This document shows positions 44,001-57,500 of a stretch of DNA of 64,000 bases, piece by piece. The position numbers were made by a program, and so were the translations under genes. Below the pieces are notes generated by a model that had not been told where the DNA came from, did not search any database, and saw nothing but the letters and a program-made list of their open reading frames with translations. The number at the start of each line of letters is the position of its first letter. Position 1 is the stretch's first letter. The stretch is from Pascua guehoae (Eukaryota; Basidiomycota; Tremellomycetes; Trichosporonales; Trichosporonaceae), in NCBI GenBank assembly GCA_001600415.1, contig BCJX01000014.1:891914-955913 (forward strand). The letters are read 5' to 3'.

Positions 44001-45799
44001 CTAGTTCTGCCCCGGAATACTGCTTTTGTCCTTGCGGACGTGCGTAAACGTGCCTCCTGCAAACCACCGGTCGTTTGCCTCTTGCACACGCTGCGCGGCT
44101 GAGAGCGACGGCGTGACAATCTCGATACCCTGGACGGGCGTAAACGACAGCGACGTCGCTGTACCACTCCCGGCATCCGTCGTGAGCTGCGAGCGGCCCA
44201 GCATCTGGGTACGGATCTTGTTCTGGCGCGACATTTTGGCTGTGGTGTTAGTGACTTCAACAGGAATCTCGCCCTCGACACGTCCGTGCAGACCACGTGC
44301 CCGGCCTGCACGTGCCACGGTCTTGCACTCCTTGAATGCACAAACGTACCTTTGCTCTTGGCATCCGCGACCAGCCCGCGCACCTTGCCCGCCTGCCCGA
44401 TCATGCCCAGGCCAATCGTCTCGTCGTCGACGCCGACCTCCTCCTCGGCCTCGCCGAACGCGACGCGGTTGCGGAGTTTACCGAGCTCGGTCGTCGCAAA
44501 CTGCTCCTTGATCTTACGTGCTCGCCGGCCACCGCGCTTTTTGCGTGCCGTCTCCTGTGGGATCGGGAGCGCCTTGATCATCTTGTTGGGAGGCGGTTCG
44601 GACATCTTCTCGATACGCTTTTGCAGGTCTGCGAGAAGCTTGCGTCCATATGATCCGTCGCGCGATCCCTTGCCCGCATCCGTCCGCGCGGCGAGCACGA
44701 CCTTTGCCGAGACGACACGCTGCGCGCGGCGGCGGTCCTCGGGCTGCGCAGCCTGTACGATTGGCGACTGGAAGATGAAGCCAGTATGCCGTTGCTGCGA
44801 CACGACCGAGAGGTGCGCGTTGGCGAGCGACTTCTTCATCGCGCCAAACAGCATAATGTTGCACGCTGGCTGGCGCGAAAACGCATGCAGACCACCTGCG
44901 AGACCGAGCAGCTTGGCAGCAATACCCGTCCCGACAATGGCGCTAATGTTGGGCGCGACCGCAGCCATACGGCTCTCGACATAGTTGAAGATCTTCTCGC
45001 GCGCAGCACGCAGCTCGTTGGCAATCTTGATCGCCCGTTGCGTCGTCTCCCACTCGCCAGCGGGGAGTGGCCGTCCACGCGTACTTGTGGCCGTGAGCGT
45101 GATCGAGAGCACAGTCGCAGGCGGAAGCGTTGGCGGCATAATGGCCTTGGTCAGGTCGTCAATGTTGCCAATCGCCTGCACAGCTGCAATGTACGTCCAC
45201 GGGTCGGTAATCAGCTGCTCGAGTTCTGGGAAGCGCGGGCCATAGTGGTCGCGGATGAACTTGTGCACCATCATAATCTCGTTGTCGACATCGACGCTCA
45301 AGTTGTTGGCCGTCACGACCAGGTGGTACTCGGGGTTTTCTTCGAGTGGCCCACCGGACGACGAGGTCATGTTTGTAGGTGATGCCGTGTACTTGTCAAT
45401 GTCCTGGAATGTCAGCTGACGGCCACGTTTCCAAGCTGGACATACCTTGAGAACCTCCTTGAGCTTCTTGCCGGTCATTAACTTTGCAACCTTGCTCACG
45501 TCCTCGACGCCTGCCAAGTCGGTGCGGTTCACTTCGTCCTGGTCCAGCTCGTCCGCGGGCCGAACACCGCCCTCGGGCACAAAGCCTGCCGCGCTCGTCC
45601 CATCCTCCATCTTGAAGTCACCGTCCGCTCCTGCGTCGTCTTCATCTTCGAGCGCGTCGGCAAGTGACCGTTTTGTCCCTGGCAGCGGCGGAGGAAGCAT
45701 CAACCCTGCCTTGGACGACGATGCGGCGGGGGCCTCCACCTCGGCCTCTCCATCAGAGAGGCCGTCGAGGTCTGCGAGCAATGAGTCGGCGAGAGACAT
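44001..45799 (-). CDS. PRP31: Pre-mRNA splicing factor PRP31 (U4/U6 snRNP)
   Basis: Exons 45799-45446, 45403-44350 and 44239-44001 encode 548 residues. The start MSLADSLLADLDGLSD matches the family. An acidic N-terminus is followed by the NOSIC region, the Nop domain (AAVAPNISAIVGTGIAAKLLGLAGGLHAFSRQPACNIMLFGA, HTGFIFQSPIVQ) and the Prp31 C-terminal domain (RKIRTQML-like, EEEVGVDDETIGLGMIGQ). Prp31 binds the U4 snRNA 5' stem-loop with Snu13 and links U4/U6 to U5. The first intron (45404-45445, 42 nt) has canonical signals but is a multiple of three with no stop, so unspliced RNA would still encode a full-length protein with 14 extra residues. Confidence 0.94.
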
Positions 45800-46520
45800 G
45801 AGTGGTGTGCGATGCTGAAAGTTGCCACCCAACACAGGAAGTGATGTTAAACACAAAGAGTTCCATCATGGCTTGCAGGTCAAGTAAACGAGGGGTCGAA
45901 TAAAGTACGTTTCATTGGCCACGTGCACCTGGTTCCGTTACCGCCTCCAGTCTACTGCGTCATGTCACCCACTTGACCTCCACTTTTGCCCCCGACGAGC
46001 ATCTCCGACACGCTCCCTCTCAGCTCATGTACATGCAAAAGTAACTTTTGAACATGCACACAGCTGCCCAGTAGAGTAGAGCTGAAAGTCCGATTGTTGT
46101 GTCGTTAAAGAACAGCGTTGTGCACGAGTTGTTGAGTGTTTGGCGGCTTAGATTTTGGATTTGTGTGGGCTGGCCGTTGATTTGTCGGAACCAAAAGTTG
46201 GGCGAAGTTACCCGTGTGGCTGCCTGGTTGCTGCCTGCTGCCTGCGGGGGCGTGCCTACCAGGCTCTGCTCTCACCGTACCGTACCGTGCCCTACCCTGT
46301 CATTGCTCGCTCGATTTTCCGTTTGGACAACTGGAAATCCACCTCGCCACACCAGAAACAGAATCACTCTTACAAAACTCGCTTCCACATCTCCCTTCTT
46401 ACCCCCAAACGCGCCAGCGGCAACGCGGCCTAGACATGGTCTTGGGATCCCTCTAATACCCCCCCTCGTCCATCTCCCCGCTTCGTGTATACGGCGTGGC
46501 CTGCACGCCCAGGCCACGCC
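45800..46520. other. Divergent promoter region between PRP31 and the PPR gene
   Basis: A 721-bp region without a gene. A CACGTG lies at about 45920 and a direct repeat of CCGTACCGTGCC type at about 46279-46292. Confidence 0.4.
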
Positions 46521-49500
46521 ATGTCCCGGCCAACACCCTCCACTGTCGCCCATGTCCTCCGACTGGTCGGCTCGTCCTACCTCGAGGCAGGCCCGTCACG
46601 ACCATCTCGTGCCATTCCCCGAGTACAAAATGTGAGCGGCCCGCTGAACCGTGTATGCGACTGTGCTTGATGGTAAAGCTGACGTTCAGCCGGTGCCATT
46701 CACACCACGACGGTTTGCGAGCTCGGCGCATGTTCTTGCCGATGACAGCGCTCTGCCGCCCTACAGGGCGGCTCCGCTGCCTGTGGTCAGAACACCTCGC
46801 ACACGAGGGACCCGGTATGAGCCACGTAAAGCTCCACAGCCCCCACAGTGGTCGCGGTTGCCTGAAGGAGCGGCAGAGCTCTTCTCCAAGCCATTGCCGT
46901 TCCCGGACAATTTCATTCGACGATGGCGTGCGCTGGGAAAAGACCCAACGTTTCTCCTCCCGGTCACTCGACTTGAAGCCCTCTTCAAGATCTTCTCGTC
47001 ACCAGAAACGGAGAGAAGTGACTGGGAATGGCTCGAACGCGTTCTAAGCGAGGCCAAGGACCAGGCCGACTGGTCAGACCTCCCCGGCTCGGAGTCGTTG
47101 TTTCGTCTCCTTCGTGGTCTTGCCATTGCCCACACTGGCGAATGGGGCCATGCAGGCGGCAACATCGCGATGGGTATCAAGCTCGCACTGGCTTCATCGC
47201 GCGAACTCGACTACTTTCCGAGGCGAGACTTGGCTGTTTTAGAGGCTTACGTCAATCTCGCACGGGAAGCGGGCCAGATCGAGAACGTTTGTGAGGTGGT
47301 CCGCTTTGCTGGTCAAAAGCTTCACAAGCTCCTTGCGCAGCACTCGGGAACCATGATGAACACGCCTCACATCCGCAAGCTGCAGTCCATCTTCCACGAG
47401 ACGCTCAACGAGCTCGAGGACCCTGTTGGCTGGATCTCAACCCAGCAACGACCAGGCAGAGATGGCCGACAATCACGCGCCGTATACCACCTTGCCATTG
47501 TTCTCCTTACGGCCCTCACGACCGACCCCAGCAGGACAACGGACGCGTTTGCCGTGTGGCGCCACGTTGTGCAGCGATTCAACTCGACCTTTGTTCCAGC
47601 GGCCACAGCGTCGCAGCTGGCAGTGAATCTCGCACAGAAGGGCTACCCCGCAGCGGCGCACGACGTCCTCACTGCCCTGCACGAGTCATGCCCCATTCTT
47701 CCCCACTCGTCTCTCTCGCGTGAGCTCTGGATCTACGCAGAGCAGGGTCGCACGAGTGACGCCCGTCGGCTCTGGGGCGACATTACCCAACGATACGGCC
47801 CCACTCGTGCCGATCGCTTGGCGCTGGCAACGGCGTATGCAGAGGCTGCGGATCTCGAGGGCGCAACAGAGACTCTAATGTCTCTCTTTGGCTCTGAGGC
47901 ATTGAGAGATGCAGATGTGCTCGCAGTCCTCGTGCGCGCGAGCGTGGCCAAGGGCGACGTCGACGGTGCGCTGAGGCTTCTCAACCAGGTGGTCGAGATT
48001 CGCCCTTCTCGTGGACCGTTCCTCCCCGTCCTCAGCTTGTTGGCCTCCAGGGCCGATTCTGATAGTGCTGTGCGGGTATTTGAACAAATGCTCGACGTCG
48101 GCGTTGAACCGACCCTGCAGGCCTATACCACTCTGATTTCGGCATTCGCCAACGCGGGCGAATACTTTCACGCCAGTGAGGTATTTGATGCCATGGTCGC
48201 TGCTGGCCACAAGCCCGATGCCCCCGCATGGGCAGCCCTGATCAATGCGGCCATCGAAGCCGGGCAGTTTACCGTGGCGGCCGACAAGTGCGCGCTGGTC
48301 CCGCCCCACATGCTCGAAGACGGCTCGCTCGCTACGACGGTCCTCAAGGCGTTTGTGCTGGTCTCTGCACCCCTTGAGACTTCCATGCGACTATTCCGAC
48401 GCTTCTTTGAACCGTCGCCGCAGGCATGGGCGCTCATTATCCAATCGGCGGCAGACCACCACAACCTCGCGCTGTGCCGCACTCTCTTTGAGGAGATGGA
48501 CTCGCGTGTCAAGGTCGACTCGCTCGCCCCCGAGCCAAACGCATACGTCTTCTCGATTCTCCTCGCCGCCTACTTGCGCAACAGTGACCGCGAGTCGGCG
48601 CGAGCAGTGTACGACCTCATGATTGCACGCGACATTGTGCCGACGAGTGTGACGTATGGTATTATCACCTCGTCGTTTGCCAACTCTCCAGGCGAGAGCT
48701 CGTTTGAGCAGGCACACAACTTTGCCATGTCTGTCTATGACCAGTCTCTCGAATCGGAGCGCACAGGCTCGCGCGGCAAGCCCAGCGAAAACGTCTTTGG
48801 GCCTCTCCTTGCGGCGGCGGGACGCACGGGCGACATTGACCGAGCGATCCGCTACTACGAGTTGATCAAGGAGTCGAGCGGTGCATCGATTGTCATCTCC
48901 ACCAAGCTCATGGATGCGTACCGCCGCGTTGGCAAGGTCAAACCACTATACCGAATCTGGCTGCGTCTGTTCAGGCGTGCTGTGGACTCAATTCCGCGTC
49001 TCTCGCCCGCCATTGCGGCCAGTCCCATCCGCCCGGCTGTGCGCTCTCGCAACAACATTCTTTGCGTTCCCCTCTCCATCACCATCAAGGCGCTCGCCGA
49101 TGCTGGGGAGCACAATCATCTCAAGGATCTGTGGAAGCGGATGCGCACAAGTGGATTTGGCTTTGACGCACAAAACTACAACCACTATGCTGTAGCGCTC
49201 GCGCAGACGGGCGATGTCGAGGGCGCGTTCCATATTGTGGACCGCGTGCTCCTCCCCCGCTACGACGAGGTGCTCGAACGCCTCCACCTTTCCGTGCGCA
49301 CACCGTCTGGCCTCCGTGCTGTTGACCCCGACTCTGCCGCTGTCGATGAGCTGGACGAGTTTGATGCCGAGGACTGGCCGACAGTAGCATCGAGCTCTGC
49401 TGAGGCCGATCACACCGAACCAGCGCGCGAGGAGCCACCGCATTTGTTTACCGTAGACGACGCTGCCGATCCCAGCCGGCGACCCCCGAACCGTCGCGGC

Positions 49501-49977
49501 GAGGTGCCCCGCGTGGCGTCGGAGGAAATGCTGCTCTCTGCACCAGCCGCATTTTTGGACTCGGAGGGAGACCCACTCAACATGGACGTGCTGCGTTTGT
49601 GGCGCCCCACGGACCTGTTGTGGCGCCCAAACAACGCGACGATTGCGGTCCTGGACCAGGCGTACCGCCAGCTCGAGGACCAGCGTGCGTACCGCGCGTG
49701 GATGGGGCTCGCGGGCAGCGACGAGGCGGACCCGGACATGGACGCGGACGCGGACGAGTTCGACGAACCAGACGCCCATGTGGAGCAGCCTGAAGTCACA
49801 TTGCCAGAGTTTGGCAATGTGGCCGTCAAGAACCAGGACGGCACGCCCAAGCGCATGTCGCCAAAGCTTATGGTCGCGCGTCTCAACCGCAAGTATGCGC
49901 GTGTCGTCGGCCTCGTCATGCTCCACCGCCGCAAGCGCTTAGCGGCGCAGGCGCGCGAGCGGGTGCAGCACCGGTAA
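46521..49977 (+). CDS. Mitochondrial pentatricopeptide-repeat protein
   Basis: Exons 46521-46631 and 46690-49977 encode 1132 residues. The long second exon has no suitable in-frame ATG near its start; exon 1 supplies one and joins in phase through a 58-nt intron. The N-terminus, MSRPTPSTVAHVLRLVGSSY with many Arg and Ser and no acid, plus FTPRRFASS, is a good mitochondrial presequence. Many 35-residue PPR units are visible, for example PTLQAYTTLISAFANAGEYFHAS and EPNAYVFSILLAAYLRNSDRE. The C-terminal third is acidic and ends RKYARVVGLVMLHRRKRLA. PPR proteins bind organellar RNA. I cannot assign the specific target. Confidence 0.88.
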
Positions 49978-50395
49978 CCCGTGGGGGGTTGGGAGTGAGA
50001 GAGAACTAGAGTCGGAAGAGGGCTTGTCTGTCGGACAATACGAGGAAGGGCATCGAGTCAATCACATCACGCGTGTTTTTATACTCCATTCATTGCACGG
50101 ATCCACTGCATGGTAGCATTCTCATTAAGCCCCATTCATAGCATTATGCATCGTATCGGAAGAGCAAGCAGCACGGGGACCTGGGTGGGAGGAAGTACCG
50201 AACGTCTGAACTTTTAGTTGCGCGTTTCAGGCACGGCTTTCGGGGGAACGGTGCCACCTTGCCTAGCGCCAATCGGCTTCCATGACGTCGTTTGACCCAC
50301 CCCCCGGCCGCCACTCGTGCCCAGTTATTTCAGTCCCCACCCCTTCTTGCCTACAAACTCTTGCCACTACACTCTTTCCCTCTTGAGCGAGCACC
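49978..50395. other. Intergenic region between the PPR gene and YME2
   Basis: Head-to-tail spacing of 418 bp. No gene or strong motif seen. Confidence 0.4.
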
Positions 50396-53300
50396 ATGCT
50401 CATAGCACGCCACTCGCTCGGAATGCGCACTGCGGCCGGCAGCATGCTGCCGGCTGCCGCTCGCATTGCACACCTACACACAGCGACGCGCCCGAATCTC
50501 CTTGCGCGGCGTCCCCTCATCGCGACGCGGCACAGCATCCCGCGCCCCGCGGTGGCAGTGTACGCGCGCCTCAATACGATTGACGTGCAGAATGCGGCGC
50601 ACAAGGAGGAACACACGGACGCACACATTCCCGAGGGCCACGAAGTAGACGCGCATGGCGGGGAGCGCGCGCACGCGTCGTTTTACATTTCCAACGTGCT
50701 CCCGATCCAGCTCGGGGGCTGGGATGTGCGGCCTGCGCTCGCGCAGCTGCGTGAGGAGACGCTGCTCGAGCAGCTTGCCGAGATAATGGCAGATCTGCGG
50801 GGCCGGCACGCGTTCCGTGTCGAGTCGTGGGAGGTGGCGCGCAAGGACGGCGGCATCTTTTGCCACTTTACTTACATGCCGCCCAACCCAGACGAGCTGC
50901 CGCGCAAGCGCGGCGAGCCGGCGTTCCACCTGCCCGAGGACGTGTTACCGGACCCGACGTCGCCGGGCTCCTTGTTCTTGCCGAGCCTCATGGCGGCGGC
51001 ACATAAGCATGGCGGGTGGCCGAGCTGGCTGGGACGCTGGTGGTCCAATTTCCTCGACGAGCGGATCGGCCGGGGCCGCGCACGCAACGAGGCAGGACAC
51101 CTGTTCTACCCCGGAGAAGCGGCCGATGTCAAGGTGACAGACACGGCACCCGAGCTGCGCGGGTGGCAGAAGATGGCCGGCTCTGGGCGCGCGTGGATTG
51201 TCCGCGGTCGCCAGTGGACAGAGGACCTGAGCCGGTTCCCGTCTGGCCGCCTCCGTGTCGAGTTTGACGGCCCCGACGTGAGCCAGGAAATGCTCTACAC
51301 ACTCTTCAGGCCCTATGGCCGCCTCTTGCAGATTGAACCCCCCACGCCCGTCCCCGCCGGCGCACTCCGGTTCGCGATGCTCTACTTTTCCCGCATCTCG
51401 CCCGCAGTCGCGTCCAGTAACTGCCTGCACGGCTTTCAGACACCGACAAACTCGACACACTACGACCTGTATCGCTCAAAGGGCGACGATGCCAACGTGC
51501 CCCTCTCGCGCCTCCGCATCTACTATGAGCGCCCGCTCAAGGCACACTATATCCGCGACTGGGTCAGCAACCACCCCCGCATCGCCCTCCCCATCATCGC
51601 TTTCCTCATCGGCACACTCAGCTACACATTCTTTGACCCCATTCGCGAATTCTTTGTCCGCTCAGAGGTAGAGGGCACGTGGGACATTGAAAAGTACTCG
51701 GCCGTCCAATTTGTCCGCGACAATGTCTACCGCCCCCTCGTCACCTCGCTCTTTGGCACCACACGCCGCCACAAGCGCCGCAGGCAAGAGGAGCTGGGCC
51801 GTGCGTCCTGGCGCGACCGCCTCGAGGCAGAGCACAATGTCGAGCGCTGGCTCAGCGAGTACCCCAGCACCTTTATCGTCGTCACCGGCCCACCAGGTAG
51901 CGGCAAGCACGACCTCGTCGACCAGGTCGTCAAGCGCGAGCAAAAGTATGTACATCGGTGTTGGGGACGAGCGTCTGTGCGCTCCCGAGTTAATGCTGAC
52001 ACCCACAGGCCAGTCCTCATTATCGACTGCGCAGAGATGGCAAGGGCCAAGACGGACGGGGCTCTGGTTACTGGCCTCTCGGAACAGACTGGTAAGCTTG
52101 GCGTGGTGTTCTGCGAGAGGAAATGCTAGTCAGGAATCATAGTCGTGCTGACAACCAGGCTACTGGCCCGTGTTCTCGTTCCTGCAGTCGGTCAACGGCT
52201 TGATTGACCTGGCCTCAGTCGGCCTCATTGGCCAAAAGGCTGGCTTCTCCACCCCCATTGACCAACAACTACGGAGCATGCTCGAGATTGTCGGCAGCGC
52301 ACTCAAGGATGTATCTACGCACGCCAAGAAGAAGCGCGAAGACGAAGCCGAGCACAAGCGCGACCGGCGCCACATTAAGGCCGACCTGGCGCGGCAGGAG
52401 GAGCTGATCAGACGTGGCCTGTGGCACGATGGGCGGCTCGATTGCATTGCAGGCAATGGCATCATGAGCGAACTGGGCCTGGGGCAAGAAGAGTGCACGG
52501 CGCAGGACATGCTCCCCGCCGCCCAAAAGACGCCCGAGCAAGCGGCGGCCGAGGCGCAGGCGGCCGCACAGGCTGCAAAGGAGGAGAAGAAGGAGGAAAA
52601 CCCAGACGACATTGACAACGAAGCCGAGAGCATCAAGACGCTCCCGATTGTCGTGCTGCGCAACTTTGCGACAAAGCCTGCGCGCGGCGACCTGTGGACT
52701 GTCCTCGCCGAGTGGGGCGCGGGCCTGCTCGACAACCGCATCGCGCACGTGATTGTCATTGGCGAGGGGTCCGTCACGACCAAGACGCTCACGCAGGCCC
52801 TGCCGTCCAAGCCGCTCAACAGTGTGAGCCTGTCGGATGCCGACGACTATAACTCGCTCGCGTACGTGCGTGACAAGCTCGCCGCCGCGGGTCTCACAGG
52901 AGATGGAACCGCCATTACCGCCCAACCTACCGACGGCGGCGCGGACAGCGCAGACTCCACGCCCACGTACGAACTCACCCCGGACGACCGCGCAGACATT
53001 GCAAAGCTCGGCGGCCGCATGATCGACCTCGAGCTCCTCGTCTACAAGGTCCGCGGCGGCCAGAGTATCCGCGAGGCCGTCGACGACATTGTCCTCCGCA
53101 ACGTCGTCGAGCTGCGCAAGGCCGCGTTTGGCGACGACGCACAGGACGCCAAACACCTCCCATGGACGAGGGAGCAGGCGTGGAAGATTGTCACTGAACT
53201 CGCGAAACACCCCCAGGTCAGCTACGCAAAGCTCCTCCAGGACTTCCCCTTCAAGGGCGCAGAGAGCAGCCTCAAGGCGCTCGAGGAGCATGAGCTCGTG

Positions 53301-53975
53301 TCGATTGGTTATGTCGAGGGACGACCCAATAGCATCAAGCCCGGAAAGCCAGTGTTCCGCGAGGCGTTCCAGAACCTTGTCAAGGGTGAGTACGGGCGTA
53401 ACGGGCGGCCGAGGAGTGTGTTTTGAGTCTGCGCGTGGATCCTGCCGTGGTGCGCTGTACGAGTCTCCTAGTGCGCAGAGTGCGCGTTTCGTCCACTCTA
53501 CTCGTCACCAACCACTCGTTTTGGGGTTGGTTCAGCACCACCCCAGTCCAAGGTTTACCATCTCCAACCACATTATTCCCAACCCCTCTCCCTCACTCCC
53601 CCCCATCCCTATCTCCATCGTCCAGCTCTCCCCTCATCCTCCAATGCTGCCATCCCCCACCCCGTCCCACCTTGCCCACACTAACCCACCCCAGACAACG
53701 TCTTCCGCGCCACGTGCCAGATCGAGTACAACAACGCCATCCTCGCAAAGGCCGAATCCGAAATTGCAAAGTACGAAGACGAGCTGCGCACGCTGCGCGA
53801 AATCATGGCCGACGGCGACCGGCTGGGCGTGGGCAGCAACGGCTTTTTGGGTCTCACGGCTGGCAGCGCCGTGCACCAGCGCGCACAGTACTTGCTCGAG
53901 AAGATTGGGTCGCGGCTGGACAAGATTCGCAAGACGGAAAAGGACTCTGCGCTGCAGTTGAAGGTGCTTGCGTAG
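50396..53975 (+). CDS. YME2: Mitochondrial inner-membrane protein YME2 (RNA12/escape protein 2)
   Basis: Exons 50396-51945, 52009-52091, 52159-53385 and 53695-53975 encode 1046 residues. A basic, Ala/Arg-rich presequence leads to an RRM-like segment (GRLRVEFDGPDVSQEMLYTLFRPYGRLL, about 280-320) on the matrix side. A single transmembrane helix RIALPIIAFLIGTLSYTFF lies at about 394-412, followed by an AAA-type P-loop GPPGSGK near 498-504. The large C-terminal RNA12 domain is rich in Ala and Lys in the middle and ends with a coiled coil. Yeast Yme2 affects mitochondrial DNA escape and nucleoid structure. The gene follows the mitochondrial PPR gene in the same orientation. Confidence 0.93.
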
Positions 53976-54545
53976 GCATGCGATGAGAGGGGGGAGGGGG
54001 GGGGGGGGAGAGAGAGGGTTTGGGAAGTGGTAGGCCGTGGGGTTGGAGTGACGTGGAGGGTGGGGAATGGGAAAGAGTGACGGCGGAGGACAAGAATGGT
54101 GAAAGAGTTAGCGTGTGGGTACAAGCTGCCAATACCGAAACGATCGTTGTCAGAGTGTTGAGTGGGCACTCGTGTAAGATGGAAAGATGAGAGATCTGTA
54201 TCCGACAAGATATGCACGCTTGACGGCAGGCGGTCTGGTACTTGTGTCGTGTGTGAGCGCGAGGCTGTCTAGATAGACAAGTCTGCTCATGCCGCTCTGA
54301 CAGTTCAAACTGCTGTGAAGTTGGATCTTTGCTTGCGGCCGTTCCGCACCTGGAAGGATGTTCAGGGCTGTTTGCCACAAGTACAGTGCCACTGGCTGGG
54401 CGCTCCAGAGACACAATCAGCTCGACATTCGGCCACGAAGCAACACCATGCCATGCAATGATCTACCGATACCGTGCAAGAGCGACAAACTAGAACTGAG
54501 CGAGACGAGAGAGAGAGAGAGATCATCCTAACGGTCCACATCTGG
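53976..54545. other. Convergent intergenic region between YME2 and SEC59
   Basis: A G-run of about 12-14 bases interrupted once occurs at 53990-54008, followed by a (GA)n tract. A second (GA)n lies at 54507-54522. No gene seen. Confidence 0.5.
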
Positions 54546-57500
54546 CTAGACGCCGAGGAGGGTCCCGACCGCCCACCCATAGACGGGGAGGACGAGATTG
54601 TCATTCTGTGCCGAAAACGCCTCGAGGAGGGTGGCGAGTGCCGTCGCGACAACGTAGGGCACGAATGCAAACGCGTCTGCAATGCCAATGATCCACATGA
54701 AGACACCCGCGGCGACGACCGAGGCGAGGAACGCCGCGCTCCCCTCGGCCGTCTTGCCCGAGACGGGAGTCCAGCGGGCATAGCCTATGCGTCGGCCGAC
54801 AATGGACGCGAGGGCGTCGCCGACGCCGAGGGAGAGGACGCCAAATAGTGAGAGCAGCTGGGAGGGTCTGGGTGTTAGTTGGCGTCCGGCATCGGTGGTG
54901 GATGTAGAGACCACTCATGGGTTGGAGAGAGAGGATGTGGTTGGGCAGGCTGCAGTGCCCGGCCGATAGAGTTGCCAAAAGCCTGACACTGAATCCTCAC
55001 ACTCTCCAGACTGTGCCCCAACTCACCCTTCAAACCACAGGGGGGTGGCGCACCCCGCCAAGAGGTAAAAGTGGCTCAGGATGGCCGTGCCAGAGTCCTT
55101 GTGGTCGATAAACTCGTTGAGGAAAATGTGGACGCTCGCGCCCAGTGGCCACAGGGCAAAGTAGCGCACATACTCTGCAAACGTAAAGGCAGCAAATGCG
55201 ACCGAGAACGAGAGGTGCGTGAATGCGGGATCGACGGCGATGCCAGGGATGAACATGGCGACTGCGAGGGCGTGGAAGCTCTTGCGGCGCGCATTGATCG
55301 ACAGAGTCGGGACGCGCTTGTCGGCCGCATCCATCATCTGCGTCGCGACGCCGCTCATGCCGCCGCTGCCTAGGGAAGGCGCGTCCTGGACGACCGAGGT
55401 GGGGGCGCTGCTAATGCTCGACGACGCGCTCGTCGACCCCTCGCGGCCGGGGACGACGTAGCGGCGGTGCCGGCGCGCGCGGCTCAGCTGCCGCTGCCAC
55501 CCGGCTACCGAGACCATGGCGAGGACAACCCAGTAGCTGATGAGGATTGGGCGTGTCCAGGCGTGTTTACCCTCGAGGAGGAAGAAGATGACCCACAGCC
55601 ATGGGTTGCGCCAGCCGAGCATCCACCGCGTCCACGTGCCGACAATACCGACGACGACGAGTAGCGCGCCTGCGTAAAAGGCAATAGCAAGCAGGCGGCG
55701 GTGCATGGGTTTCTCGTGTGGGAAACGCAGGCGGTGCGCTGGGCGCTGGGCTAGGTGGCGAGCGAGGTGCAAGATCGGCGAGAGGAGGAAGCCTGTCAGC
55801 AGTGAGCCTGGGATGAGCGCCAGCTGGAAGATGAGCAGCGGCGTCGGCAGACGGTATGTCTTGATGTATGCCATGCGGAAGATGGGGATCTGGTAAAATG
55901 TCAGCTTGTGGACAAAGCAAGGGGCAGGAGAGGTCTCACCTGTGTCCGCGTCAGATTGACCGTCTCCATGAAAAGGGCAGTCGCAGCGTGGGTAACGATG
56001 CCCAGTTCACCGAGCGTGAACCCGCGCCTGGCGAGGCGGACACAGACATAAAGGCAAAACTGGTAGAAGAGTGTCGCAATCACAATGTCAGAGTGCGACA
56101 TGTCTGGGTGTCAGTTGGTCCAGCCAACAAAAGTCGTGCACTTACCACTCCAGACACCATGGCCGACATATGCCGTGACAATCTTGACAATGACGCACCC
56201 GCCAGTGACGATGAAAGCAAAGGCAATGACCGAGCCGTTACGCCGCCACTCGCCGCGCCGCAGCCAATACGTCCCATGCGCTGTCCGTTCAGCCTCTCCA
56301 TCAGAGTGTCCAGAGACGGAGGGGGCAGAGCCGCTCGCACCCGTACCGGGGCCGATGCTGACCGTGGGCGGTGGTGGGGTGAGGCTGGCCTTTGCAAAGC
56401 GCACCTCCCTCCGCAGCGACCAGGAGAGCTGGACGAGGAGGACAAAGGAGAGTAGCGTGAACAATTGAACGAGGTTGCGGCGTCCCGTCGCCAGTGCTGA
56501 TAGTGCGAGTACAGTGTCGCTCGTGCCGTCGGGAACAGTCGCAGAGATGCGTCGTATTGGGGTGGTGGGGATGACAAGTGGTGGCTCCACCTCCCACCCG
56601 GGCAGGAGCGCAGAGTCTGGATTTGATGCGAGCCTGGATAGTGCGCCGTGCAGCAAGGCAGCGGCTGTCAAGGGAGAGAGGAGGAGGGCGAACAGAGCGC
56701 CGTCGTCAAGACATTCGCTGTGGGTCAGTGGAGAGCTCCGACGGTGGTACAGGATAGGATAACACGTGTGGGGACATGTGGTGTGGCACTCTTGGACGAG
56801 ACAACGCTCGGCGACACCACCATTCTCGGACAGGGATTCCTCGGAGATGCACGATGGACGTCTCACCACGCTCCGCACCTCGAACCGCCGCCCAACTTAC
56901 CGGTACTCGCGCTCCTCGGTACCCCAGATACACCCTCTCGCACCGACAGTCAAGGGCTCATCCTCGGCCATGCTCCCTGCGCGTGACGGTGCTGGTGATC
57001 CCGGACGTCCATTAGACGCGTGGCTCGCCCGCCTGTTGCGCTCCCGGATTGTCGGCATCGGGGGTGCATGTGGCAAGCGAGCACGTGCGCCCGTCGGCGA
57101 CGGTGGGAGGGGGTTGCGCACGGTGCGCACCCGCAGCCCCGTGTACGCAATGCTCAGGATGAGGAGGGTGGATAGTTCTGCCCGTCAGTATGCGTCCGAG
57201 TGGTTGTTGGTGGGACACCATGCTCGTGGGGCCAGCATGGGATTGATCGAGGTGTGCGGAGACCCCACATGCCGGGCGCCGGTCGGCGTCCATAGTGCAC
57301 GAGTCGTCTCCACCCTGCGGCTCTGTGCCGACCCGACGACTCACCGCCTGCGAGGGCCCACTCGTTCCACGTGTACGCGAGCTTTGCGATGCCGACTACG
57401 ACGGCGCCGAGGAGGAGAATGTCCTCGCAGCGTTTACGGTTGAGGGTCAGGCTCAAGGGGCCGATGCTGAATGTGTGAGGGAGGAGGGTGATGCGTGCTG

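Noticed and set aside
52269..53291. 340-codon minus-strand frame
   Set aside because: Antisense to the YME2 C-terminal domain.
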